DNA of 64,000 nucleotides. It comes from JAVBPP01 sp031549535. GTDB taxonomy: Bacteria; Bacillota; Clostridia; Oscillospirales; Acutalibacteraceae. The stretch spans positions 1 to 64,000 of the forward strand of contig JAVBPP010000052.1 in assembly GCA_031549535.1 (NCBI GenBank), given 5' to 3'. The notes below the pieces were generated by a model. It saw only the letters and a list, made by a program, of their open reading frames with translations. It was not told the origin of the DNA and ran no database searches. Positions within the stretch are counted from its first letter, which is position 1. Every line of letters starts with the position of its first letter. A program made the position numbers and the translations under genes. Shown here in pieces: positions 42,856 through 51,679 of this stretch.

Positions 42856-43590
42856 ATGCATTTACATGTTTATCATACCCCGGAGGAAATGGGGCAGGGA
42901 GCCGCCATACAAATCGCCAAACAGCTCAACAAGGCCATTGCCCTGCGCGGCGAAGCGCGGCTGCTGCTTTCCACCGGCGCGTCGCAGTTCCCGATGTTCG
43001 AAGCGCTGCAAAAGCAAATCGTGGATTGGCAGTGCGTGGAGCTGTTCCATTTAGATGAATATATCGGTTTACCGGAGAGCCATCCGGCAAGCTTCCGGCG
43101 TTATCTGAAGGAACGATTTATTTGCGATTTGCCGCTGAAAGAGGTGCATCTCATCAGCGGCGAAGGGGATATTGCGGCTACGATTGCGCAGCTGAACGAG
43201 GAAGTGAGCAAAAAGCCTATCGACGTGGGCGTGGTCGGCATTGGAGAGAACGGCCACATTGCCTTTAACGACCCGCCGGCTGATTTTGAAACCTGTGAGC
43301 CCTACCTCGTTGTCACCCTGGACGAACGCTGCAAGCAGCAGCAGGTGGGCGAGGGCTGGTTTGGCTCGTTGGACGAGGTGCCAAAACAGGCAATCAGCAT
43401 GAGCGTGCATCAGATTCTCAAATGCGAGCATATTATTTCTGTGGTGCCGCACGCTGTCAAAGCGCAGGCGGTGAAAAACACGCTGCAGGGCGAGGTTTCC
43501 CCCCTCGTTCCCGCAACCGCGCTGAAAACGCATGCGGACTGGAACCTCTATTTAGATGCTGCCTCCGCATTGGAATTGATTAAACAATAA
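42856..43590 (+). CDS. nagB: Glucosamine-6-phosphate deaminase/isomerase
   Basis: 244 residues. Motifs LLLSTGASQFPMFEAL (phosphate loop), ELFHLDEYIGL, and VGIGENGHIAFNDPPADF. Converts glucosamine-6-phosphate to fructose-6-phosphate and ammonia, linking amino-sugar use to glycolysis. No nagA lies beside it. The next gene (DUF5054, GH38-like) starts 16 bp later, so both may serve breakdown of host or microbial glycans. CAGGAGG precedes the ATG. Confidence 0.92.
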   Translation: MHLHVYHTPEEMGQGAAIQIAKQLNKAIALRGEARLLLSTGASQFPMFEALQKQIVDWQCVELFHLDEYIGLPESHPASFRRYLKERFICDLPLKEVHLISGEGDIAATIAQLNEEVSKKPIDVGVVGIGENGHIAFNDPPADFETCEPYLVVTLDERCKQQQVGEGWFGSLDEVPKQAISMSVHQILKCEHIISVVPHAVKAQAVKNTLQGEVSPLVPATALKTHADWNLYLDAASALELIKQ

Positions 43591-43606
43591 GGGCAGGTGA
43601 AGTGCT

Positions 43607-45538
43607 TTGGCTGCGGAATTTTCCAAAATTTATGTGCTGTTTAAGACGCATTTGGATGTGGGTTTCACGGATTTGGCCCGCAATGTGGTGCGGCAATATT
43701 TGAATTCTTATATCCCAAACGCCATCGCCACCGCAAAAATGCTGCGCGAAAAGGGCGGTGCAGCCCGCTTTGTTTGGACGACGGGCTCCTGGCTGATTCA
43801 GGAATGCCTGGAGCGCGGCAGCGAGGCAACCCGCAGCGCATTGGAGGAGGCGATTCGCGCCGGGGATATCCGCTGGCACGGTCTGCCTTTTACCACGCAT
43901 ACGGAAATCATGGATGTGCCGCTTTTTCGTTACGGGCTTTCTCTCTCGCAGGGGTTGGACGCTCGTTTCGGGCGCAAAACCATTGCGGCGAAAATGACGG
44001 ATGTCCCCGGCCACACCAAGGCGATGATTCCCCTGCTGTGCGAGGCGGGAATTGAGTTTTTGCATATCGGTGTGAACGAAAGCTGCACCATGCCCAACCT
44101 GCCACCCATTTTCCGTTGGAAGAACGGCAAGGATGCCATTACGATCATGTACAGCCAAAGTTACGGAGATTTTGCGCCCATCGGCAACAGCGGAGCCGCG
44201 CTGTACTTTGCGCATACCGGCGACAACACAGGCGGGCAAAGCGCAAAGCAGGTGGAAAAGCTGTTCGAAAAACTGCGTGCAGAGCACCCGAACACAGAAA
44301 TTGTGGCCGCGGACTTAAACGATGTTGCGAACGAAGCAAAAAAAATCGCCGATACCCTGCCTGTTATCACGCAGGAAATTGGCGATACCTGGATTCACGG
44401 CGTTGGCTCTGACCCGCAGCGCATGGCGATGTATAAGGCCATGTTGCGCTTTCGCGACAGCTTGGAGGATGAAAGCGAGCGAAACAAGCTCAACCACGGT
44501 TTACTGATGATTCCGGAGCATACCTGGGGTGTAGACGAAAAAACTTATCTGAAAGATCATAAACATTTTGCGCGCGCGGAGTTTGATAAGCTGCGCGGCA
44601 CGAAACAAAATTACAAGATGATGGAGGCCTCCTGGGAGGAGCAGCGGGCTTATATTACCGGTGCCGTGCAGTCCCTTTCCCCCGCAAACCGGGAGGGAGC
44701 GCTCAGCCGCCTGCGGGATTTGGGCAGAACACCGAGCAATCTGGCTGACGCGCAGCGCGTAAAACCCTATGAAATGCTGGAAATCAACGGCTATACCGTG
44801 CAAATTAATCGGCGCGGCATCATCAAATATTTGAAGCAAGGCGACACCCTGCTTGCGGACGAAACACATATCCTGGGGCGCATCCTCTACGAGCAATTTT
44901 GCAAGGAGGACTATGACCGCTTTTTTGGGCAGTACAACATTCTGCCCGTGGAATGGGCGATTGAGGATTTTCAAAAGCTGGGCATGGAACGCGGCATCGA
45001 CCGCTACCGCCAATATAAGCCCAACCTAACGGAGCTGTATCAAAAGGGCAATCGCCTGATTGCCCTGCTGGAATTCCCGGAGGAGGCCTATCGCAATTAC
45101 GGTTGCCCCCGCACGGCGGAACTGGTGATGCTGTTTGAAAAAACGCAGCTTAGCTTGGATTTTCGCTATTTCGACAAGCCCGCAAACCGCATGGCCGAGG
45201 CCATGTGGCTGCTGATGAACCCCATTGCAAGCAACCCGCGTGTGCGCAAGCTGGGCGAGGCAATTGACCCTGCGGACGTTGTGGAAAACGGCAACAGAAA
45301 GCTGTTTGGCACAGATTACGGCGTGGTATATGACAACTGCTCCGTTGGGGCGCTGGATAGCGCCCTGCTGGCCTTTGAAACGCCCTCGCTCCTGGATTTC
45401 AATAACAAACAACCAGACCCCGCGAAGGGGGTCTGGTTCAATCTGTTTAACAATGTTTGGGGTACCAACTTTTGCATGTGGCACAGCGGGGCCATGCATT
45501 ACCGCTTTGTGTTACGGCTGAATCCGGCATTGGAATAA
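43607..45538 (+). CDS. DUF5054 protein, GH38-like glycosidase
   Basis: 643 residues starting at TTG 43607. The N-terminal domain resembles the glycoside hydrolase family 38/57 barrel: KTHLDVGFTDLARNVV (HxD zinc-type motif), WLIQECLERG, WHGLPFTTHTEIMD, KMTDVPGHTKAMIPLL and PEHTWGVDEKTYL. This matches DUF5054 as I recall it, a group often found in Bacteroidetes and Clostridia glycan loci. No signal peptide, so it works in the cytoplasm on an imported oligosaccharide. Substrate unknown; alpha-mannoside or a related sugar would be a reasonable guess. Convergent with the membrane protein gene. Confidence 0.78.
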   Translation: MAAEFSKIYVLFKTHLDVGFTDLARNVVRQYLNSYIPNAIATAKMLREKGGAARFVWTTGSWLIQECLERGSEATRSALEEAIRAGDIRWHGLPFTTHTEIMDVPLFRYGLSLSQGLDARFGRKTIAAKMTDVPGHTKAMIPLLCEAGIEFLHIGVNESCTMPNLPPIFRWKNGKDAITIMYSQSYGDFAPIGNSGAALYFAHTGDNTGGQSAKQVEKLFEKLRAEHPNTEIVAADLNDVANEAKKIADTLPVITQEIGDTWIHGVGSDPQRMAMYKAMLRFRDSLEDESERNKLNHGLLMIPEHTWGVDEKTYLKDHKHFARAEFDKLRGTKQNYKMMEASWEEQRAYITGAVQSLSPANREGALSRLRDLGRTPSNLADAQRVKPYEMLEINGYTVQINRRGIIKYLKQGDTLLADETHILGRILYEQFCKEDYDRFFGQYNILPVEWAIEDFQKLGMERGIDRYRQYKPNLTELYQKGNRLIALLEFPEEAYRNYGCPRTAELVMLFEKTQLSLDFRYFDKPANRMAEAMWLLMNPIASNPRVRKLGEAIDPADVVENGNRKLFGTDYGVVYDNCSVGALDSALLAFETPSLLDFNNKQPDPAKGVWFNLFNNVWGTNFCMWHSGAMHYRFVLRLNPALE

Positions 45539-45544
45539 CAGCAA

Positions 45545-46981
45545 TTACGGCAAAGTGCGAAACGCGAGCACCAGAAGAATCACAATCTCAACCAGCTTGC
45601 AGACTTCCACGGTGGACAGGGTTCCAAAGGAAGACAGCCTTAAGCCGCCGCGTTTCCTTGCCCGTTGCTTGATTTCCTGTATGCGATGCGGTGTCAAATC
45701 GTAAAATAGCAGCTGGTAACAAAAATACACCAGGCAATACATCAGCAGCGTCTGCGTCATAGTAAAGCTGTTCGGCAACAGAATTTCCGCGATAATGATG
45801 ACAATGTTTAACAGCATCATGCCCGCGGCGATGAGCTTGCCGTTTTTTAGTTTGAGCACCTTTTGGGAGCTCAGGCCCATGAGCGTGGAAATAACCCAAT
45901 ACATTACAAAAAAGGAAATCATCTGCGCAAAACGGCGGTTGCCCAACAGCACCAGGGGGACTGCAAAATAAGTGAAGGCTGCCTGCTGCCAAATCTCCGG
46001 CACGCGGCCGTATTTTTTCTTTTTGTCCGCCCAGGCACCGAACAGGGCACAGGCCAGCTCGCCCAGCACAATCAGCGCGGCAAAGCCAAGCCAGCCAATG
46101 AGCTGCTCGTGTTTTGCGGTGGGATTCCAGAGCGGGAGTTTATCGATTTGAATACGCACAAACATTATTTGCAAATCGGAATGACCCAGTGCAAAACCGA
46201 TGGCCATTCCAAGCGCTCCAACGGCACCCAAGGTGTTCTCCATGATTTTCCAGTTGTCAATCATACCCTTTTTTTGCCAGGAGCCAAAGATGTATTTGCC
46301 GCTTTTCAGGGGATACATGGTAACATACATTAAGAAAATTCCAATCACCCAGCCAACGGCTCCGCCGCCCATGCCCCAAAGGCAAAGGCGCAGGGTGTAG
46401 CCATCCTGTTTTATCAGAACAAAAACGAGCAGCTCCAATAACATCATCAGCATGCCGCCCCATTCCTCGCGGCGGCCGCTGGAAAGGTAAATGCGGGGGA
46501 ACACGTTTTCCTTTGGTTTAAATGGGTGATTGAACGCCACGATGCCGATGGCGCGCAGCACGGGCATCAGGGCAAAGAAAATAAGAATTTCTGTAACAGA
46601 ATAAACCTTGCCCGTCATAGCGGTAAAGGCCAGCCCTAAAAAGCCGGCCGCAATGCCAAACCAAAGCGCACCCTTCATCGCAAGGCCCAGGTAGCCGCTT
46701 ACAGGCTGAGGAGAGGGTTTGGCGTTCTTCACCCTGTCCATGGTCTGGGCATAGGTCTCCGTGCCGCCCACAAACATGCCGAGTGCACCGACAGCGGAAA
46801 AAATCCAAAAATTTTCCTGCAAAACAGGAATACCCGAGAACCAGGCAAACAGCAGCCCCAGCATAGCGCCGGGCAGCATGGCGCCCTTTTCCTTTCCCAA
46901 GGTGGTGCCGCGGATTGCCCAGCCGAGGGAGCCCGCAATAACTGAAATAAACAAAAATGTTGCCATGGTGGAAGATGACAT
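45545..46981 (-). CDS. Unknown polytopic membrane protein
   Basis: 478 residues from ATG 46981, behind AAAGGAGAG. About twelve hydrophobic segments; starts MSSSTMATFLFISVIAGSLGWAIRG with GAMLPGAMLGLLFAWFSGIP. I do not recognise a transporter family: it lacks MFS-type loops, and has many Gly/Ala-rich helices, a conserved-looking GGTETYAQTMDRVK loop and RIYLSSGRREEWGGML. The context (DUF5054, two-component system, GH95) suggests uptake or modification of a glycan, but that is inference. Transcribed on the same strand as the two-component system, about 160 bp downstream of the kinase gene. Confidence 0.6.
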   Translation of the reverse strand: MSSSTMATFLFISVIAGSLGWAIRGTTLGKEKGAMLPGAMLGLLFAWFSGIPVLQENFWIFSAVGALGMFVGGTETYAQTMDRVKNAKPSPQPVSGYLGLAMKGALWFGIAAGFLGLAFTAMTGKVYSVTEILIFFALMPVLRAIGIVAFNHPFKPKENVFPRIYLSSGRREEWGGMLMMLLELLVFVLIKQDGYTLRLCLWGMGGGAVGWVIGIFLMYVTMYPLKSGKYIFGSWQKKGMIDNWKIMENTLGAVGALGMAIGFALGHSDLQIMFVRIQIDKLPLWNPTAKHEQLIGWLGFAALIVLGELACALFGAWADKKKKYGRVPEIWQQAAFTYFAVPLVLLGNRRFAQMISFFVMYWVISTLMGLSSQKVLKLKNGKLIAAGMMLLNIVIIIAEILLPNSFTMTQTLLMYCLVYFCYQLLFYDLTPHRIQEIKQRARKRGGLRLSSFGTLSTVEVCKLVEIVILLVLAFRTLP

Positions 46982-47144
46982 GGAATCTCTCTCCTTTACC
47001 AATCACCGAATTGATTTATCCACCGCTAATGATACTGAATTCACAGGATTTTTTCAACAATAATTTTGCAAAAAAGCCGAATTCTCTGAACAGGAGCGCT
47101 TCATGGACCCGTTTGCTTGGAGTTCGTATTGCATGGGAGTACTG

Positions 47145-48587
47145 TTATTGCCGCAGCGTTGCCATCTCAAACCAAAACACGCTGCCCTCGCCCTCGCGGC
47201 TTTGCACACCGAATGCGGCCTTGTGCAGTTCCAGTGATTTTTTTACAATGGAGAGGCCCAGCCCCGTGCCGACGACGGCGCGTTTGTGTGTTTCGCTCGC
47301 CTTATAATAGCGCTCCCAGATGCTTTCCATCTTTTCCTGCGGAATGCCCATGCCGGTATCGCGGACGCTGAAATGCAGCTTGCCGCCCAAATCACGCAGG
47401 GTGACAAAAATGGTCTTATCCTCCCCCGTGTAGTTGATGGCGTTGCTGATGAGGTTATACAGCGCGCGCCGGAGATACAGGGCGCTGCCGCTGCAATACA
47501 GATTATCCGCAATATCGGTTTGAATGGTATAGCCTTCTTTTTCACAGACCGCCTGAAAGCTCTCCAGCGTTTCCTGCAGGCAGGCGCTGAGATTTACTTG
47601 CTCCATAGCTATGGCCTGCTCATCCGCCTCCAGCTTGGAAAGCTCCAGCACCTCGTTGACCATGCCGGTCAGCCAATCCGCCTCCTTGACAATCATTTCG
47701 CTGTGGGCGTTGCGCTTTTCCGGATTTTCGCCGGAAACATCGTGAATCAGCTCGCCGTAAAACTTAATGATGGTTAAGGGGGTTTTTAAATCGTGGGAAA
47801 GGTTGGCGATAAACTCCTTGCGGTAGCGTTCAGTTTTACTCAATTCCCGTGTGGCGTAATTCAGCGTGTCAGAGAGCTGCTGAATTTCCCGGAAATCGCT
47901 GTTTTCAAAGCTAACCTCCATATCGCCGTGCGCAAGCCGTTCCGCCGTTTTTGTCAGGCGTTCCAAGGGGCGGGAGAGCTTTCTGGAAAGCAGCTGTGCC
48001 ATAATCAGCGACAGGGCAAGCAGAATGACAATCATCATCAAAAACTGGGTGCGCAGCGCCGCCATGGCGGAATCAATCGGCGGAATGAAGGCGCTGATAT
48101 ACAGGTAAACCGTGCCGTTATCCAGCTGGTTCTCCACCTGCGGCAGCTTGGAAACAAACACCGCCTTGGAGCTTTTATTCCCCTCGTCTTTAAACAAAAA
48201 ATGAATTGCGTCCTTTTTGGGATTCTCTTGAAACTGTTTTTGAATTTCCAGCAGTTCGGTGCTCAGATAGGCGCGCATGCCGCCGCGGAACGGGTTGGGG
48301 AGAATCTCCAGCTCCAGGCCGCTCTGCGCAAACTCATATTCCGGAATTAAGGCAATGGTAATGTTATATTTCTGCCAATATTCCTGTGTTAATGTGTTAA
48401 AATCTTCCTGCCCATAATGCGCGGTGAGGGTTTGGCCGATGCGCTGCACCTCGTTCGCCTTCATGTTCTCGTTAAAGCGGCCCAGCAGCGCAAACTGCAA
48501 AATACCGAGCACCAGAAGAATCAACAGCGCAAACAGGCACAGATACAACCAGTTTTTTACCTTAAGGCTCTTCCAGTCAACCTTCAA
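47145..48587 (-). CDS. Two-component sensor histidine kinase
   Basis: 480 residues. First membrane helix at about 13-34, an extracytoplasmic domain of about 140 residues, second helix at about 185-205, HAMP domain, then H box FIANLSHDLKTPLTIIKFYGEL, N box LYNLISNAINYT, G1 RDTGMGIPQEKM and G2 GTGLGLSIVKKS. OmpR-type partner overlaps its start by 11 bp. Such orthodox kinases often sense envelope stress or glycans; the signal here is unknown. Confidence 0.93.
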   Translation of the reverse strand: MKVDWKSLKVKNWLYLCLFALLILLVLGILQFALLGRFNENMKANEVQRIGQTLTAHYGQEDFNTLTQEYWQKYNITIALIPEYEFAQSGLELEILPNPFRGGMRAYLSTELLEIQKQFQENPKKDAIHFLFKDEGNKSSKAVFVSKLPQVENQLDNGTVYLYISAFIPPIDSAMAALRTQFLMMIVILLALSLIMAQLLSRKLSRPLERLTKTAERLAHGDMEVSFENSDFREIQQLSDTLNYATRELSKTERYRKEFIANLSHDLKTPLTIIKFYGELIHDVSGENPEKRNAHSEMIVKEADWLTGMVNEVLELSKLEADEQAIAMEQVNLSACLQETLESFQAVCEKEGYTIQTDIADNLYCSGSALYLRRALYNLISNAINYTGEDKTIFVTLRDLGGKLHFSVRDTGMGIPQEKMESIWERYYKASETHKRAVVGTGLGLSIVKKSLELHKAAFGVQSREGEGSVFWFEMATLRQ

Positions 48588-49269
48588 AGCGATACCCCAC
48601 CCCTCTGAGCGTTACAATTAAATCCTTATATGCGCCCAAGCTGTTGCGCAGGGTTTTGATGTGCGTATCCACAGTTCTGTCCTCGCCGAAAAAATCATAG
48701 CCCCAAACGCTGGACAGCAGTTTTTCGCGGCTTAGGGCAATGTTTTTATTTTTCACCAGATAAAACAGCAGGTCGTACTCCTTGGGCGTTAAGTCCGTTT
48801 TTATGCCGTCAATGGTTACAATACGCCCCGTGACATCCACCTCCAGGCCGCCGAAGGTGTAGACCTCCTTCTGCGTTTCCGGCTGGCGTATGCTGTTTTT
48901 GTGGCGGTTGATGATGACTTGAATCCGTGCAATGACCTCCTTGGCGGAAAACGGTTTGGTGACATAGTCATCTATCCCCAATTCAAAGCCATAAAGCTTG
49001 TCATACTCTTCGCTGCGCGCGGAGAGCATTAAAATCGGGATATCCTTGAGTTTACGGATCTCCTTGCTGGCGGTGAAGCCGTCAACCTTGGGCATCATCA
49101 CATCCATGACAATGACGTCAAAATCCTGCTCCCTGCACAGGGCGACTGCCTGCATGCCGTCGCTGGCCTGCGTCACCGCATAACCCATAAATTCCGCATA
49201 TTCCGCCAGTCCGTTGCGAATGGCGTCCTCATCGTCCACAATTAAGATCTGATATGTTTGCTCCCCCAT
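48577..49269 (-). CDS. OmpR/PhoB-family response regulator
   Basis: 230 residues. Receiver domain with acidic pocket VDDED, phosphorylation site VIVMDVMMPKVDG and TKPFSAKE (conserved Lys); C-terminal winged helix TPKEYDLLFYLVKNKNIALSREKLLSSVWGYDFFGEDRTVDTHIKTLR. Likely controls neighbouring glycan genes together with its kinase. Starts 79 bp downstream of the fucosidase stop on the same strand. Confidence 0.94.
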   Translation of the reverse strand: MGEQTYQILIVDDEDAIRNGLAEYAEFMGYAVTQASDGMQAVALCREQDFDVIVMDVMMPKVDGFTASKEIRKLKDIPILMLSARSEEYDKLYGFELGIDDYVTKPFSAKEVIARIQVIINRHKNSIRQPETQKEVYTFGGLEVDVTGRIVTIDGIKTDLTPKEYDLLFYLVKNKNIALSREKLLSSVWGYDFFGEDRTVDTHIKTLRNSLGAYKDLIVTLRGVGYRFEG

Positions 49270-49348
49270 GATGCCTCGCCCCTTCTTTTGGTCTGGTCTT
49301 TAGTGTACCCTTGCTTTATGTGCGCCACATGTGTGTTTTGTGAAAATA

Positions 49349-51574
49349 TCAAAGGATTTTTTGCGTTTCACCCACTGCAAAGCTCACGTCACGCGGCGCA
49401 TCCTCCCCCGGCAGCGCAAGGCTGCAGCTGCCGCCTGCCCGCGCCGTTACGCTGAGCGAAATAACGCGCCCGTTTTCCCAAGCCGCGTTCAGAACAAAAT
49501 TTCCGCGTGCCACAAGGCCCGAAAACGAGCCGTTTTGCCACGCGTTGGGCAGAGCGGGCAACAGGACAATTGTGCCGGTATGGCTTTGCAGCAGCATTTC
49601 CGCAACACCTGCCGTGCCGCCGAAATTGCCGTCTATCTGAAACGGCGGGTGGGTATCCCAGAGGTTTGGCAGGGTGCCGTAGCGCAGCAAATCCGTGTAA
49701 AGTTTGTGCGCACGGTTTCCGTCCCCGGTGCGCGCCCAAAGGTTCAGGCGGTGTGCCATGGCCCAGCCGGTGGATTCATCCCCGCGCCGGTTCAGCGTCA
49801 GCTGTGCGGCGTTAAGCCAGGCCGGCGTGCCGCTGTGAATCACCGTGCCGGGGTAGAGCCCAACCAGTTGCGAAATGTGGCGGTGATGTTCCTCGCCGAT
49901 GTCCCCATAGGCCTCCTCCTCGCGGAACTCCTTAACCTGGCCGGAGCTGCCGATTTGTACCGGATCCAAGCGCCCGATTTGTTCCCGCAGCGTTTCGGTC
50001 AGCGCGTCCTGCGTTCCCAAAATTGTCGCCGCCAGCAAGGTGTTCTTATGGTTTTCCCAAACCATCTGCTGGTCAAACGCGCAGCCTGTGGTGAAGCAAT
50101 AGCATTCATCCTCCGGATCAATCTGCTCCGGGGAGGCGGAATACGTTACCAACAGTGTGCCGTCCTCCTGCTCCGCCAAGGTTTTGCTCAGGAATTTCGC
50201 CATATCCGCCATAACGGGGTAACAGACCTCCCGCAGCAGGGTGCTGTCGCGGGTATAATCGTAGTAATCCCAAAACAGCAGGGCGCTGAACGCACCGGTA
50301 CCCGGGCCGGAATGGATGCTGAAACCCTCCAGGGTATACAGCCAGGCCGCCGTGCCGATTGTCCAGCCGTTGTCCCCAGGGGTGTCGGAGTAGTTTTCCT
50401 CATACATCCGGCGTATGTAGCTGTCTGCGCATTGCTTGGCTAGGGGCATATAAGCCTTGTTGTAGGCCGCGTAGGCGGAGAAGCTCTCCGCCAGATTGGT
50501 AGAAAATGCGGGCCAGTAGTTCATCTGCACATTGATATTGTGCCAGTAGCCGCAGCTCCAGGGGGCGTCGTTGTGGCAGTTCCAAGCCCCTTGTAAATTG
50601 GCGGGCGTGGTGCCGGGGCGGGAGGAGGCAATCAGCAAATAGCGTCCGTATTGAAAATACAGTTCCTCCAGATAGCGTGCCGCCGCAGCATGCGTATCCT
50701 CGCGGTATTCCTCCAGCAACAGGTCGGTTGGCAACTCCGTTTCGCCGCCCAAATCCAGGGCGACACGGCTGAATAAATTGCGGTAATCCGCAATGTGCCG
50801 CTCGCGCAGGTTTTCATAGCCCAGGGCTCGCGCCCGCTGCAAACGCGCAGAGACCGCCTCGTGCGGGTGTGCATAGGGGGCAAGCTTTTGTTTGGGATCC
50901 TCCTCCAGAAACACACGCGCCTCCATGCGGTAGTTTGTTCCAAGGCACGCAAGAAGAACAGCGCTGCTTGCATGCTCCAGAATCAACGCCCCGTCCCGCG
51001 CGCGCAGCGTTCCGCCCTCATGTAGCAGGCAAAGCTGCAGTTCAAACGCAATGTTGTAATAGTCCATTGTGCCGCTGAGCGTGAGGATATCCCCCTGTGA
51101 GTGCACGGTGCCGCGCTTGCCCGCGCCGTCGCCCGGCGTGGTGCCGTAGTCCTTGAGAAAGGGAATTTCCGCACGCAGGGTAAAGCTGAGTGCGCCCGGC
51201 GTTTCCGCCTGCAGGCGCAGGGCAAAAATTTGGTCGGGATAACTTGCAAAGCACTCGCGCCGATACTGCACGCCCCCATGACGGTATGCCGTTAGGGCGA
51301 GCGCGGTGTCCAGCTCCAGCGAGCGGCTGTAATCCGTTACATTCGCATGCCCAAAATCCAGATACAGCTCCGCAAAGTTATTCAGGCCTCCGGCACCCGC
51401 CGGGTTGCACAGGCTGTTTTCGGTGAACTGGATGCGCTCCGTCTGCGTGCGCCCGAATACGCAGGCGCCGAAATAACCGTTGCCGACGGGGAGCGACCAA
51501 AGCTCCCAGGCCTCCTCCTCGCTCATGCCCGGCTCCTCGGCCGGTGACGTGTACCAAAGTTTGTATGCTTTCAT
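49349..51574 (-). CDS. GH95 family glycosidase (alpha-L-fucosidase-like)
   Basis: 741 residues. N-terminal beta domain starting LWYTSPAEE...WELWSLPVGNGYFGACVFG, then an (alpha/alpha)6 barrel with SSRPGTTPANLQGAWNCHNDAPWSCGYWHNINVQMNYWPAFSTNLAE, a family 95 hallmark with Asn residues that activate water, and SASPEQID (catalytic Glu region), GHRHISQLVGLYPG-type HHRHISQLVGLYPG and PPFQIDGNFGGTAGVAEML. GH95 enzymes remove alpha-1,2-linked fucose or related galactose residues. No signal peptide: intracellular. Divergent from the GPH symporter 105 bp away, which is a likely importer of the substrate. Confidence 0.9.
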   Translation of the reverse strand: MKAYKLWYTSPAEEPGMSEEEAWELWSLPVGNGYFGACVFGRTQTERIQFTENSLCNPAGAGGLNNFAELYLDFGHANVTDYSRSLELDTALALTAYRHGGVQYRRECFASYPDQIFALRLQAETPGALSFTLRAEIPFLKDYGTTPGDGAGKRGTVHSQGDILTLSGTMDYYNIAFELQLCLLHEGGTLRARDGALILEHASSAVLLACLGTNYRMEARVFLEEDPKQKLAPYAHPHEAVSARLQRARALGYENLRERHIADYRNLFSRVALDLGGETELPTDLLLEEYREDTHAAAARYLEELYFQYGRYLLIASSRPGTTPANLQGAWNCHNDAPWSCGYWHNINVQMNYWPAFSTNLAESFSAYAAYNKAYMPLAKQCADSYIRRMYEENYSDTPGDNGWTIGTAAWLYTLEGFSIHSGPGTGAFSALLFWDYYDYTRDSTLLREVCYPVMADMAKFLSKTLAEQEDGTLLVTYSASPEQIDPEDECYCFTTGCAFDQQMVWENHKNTLLAATILGTQDALTETLREQIGRLDPVQIGSSGQVKEFREEEAYGDIGEEHHRHISQLVGLYPGTVIHSGTPAWLNAAQLTLNRRGDESTGWAMAHRLNLWARTGDGNRAHKLYTDLLRYGTLPNLWDTHPPFQIDGNFGGTAGVAEMLLQSHTGTIVLLPALPNAWQNGSFSGLVARGNFVLNAAWENGRVISLSVTARAGGSCSLALPGEDAPRDVSFAVGETQKIL

Positions 51575-51679
51575 ACGACTGCTTATCCTTTCGGTTTTTC
51601 TTGCGAAAACGGCACGGCTGTGCTATGCTTTGTATCAATATACCACGCAGCCGCGTGAAATGCAAAAACAGAATAGTGG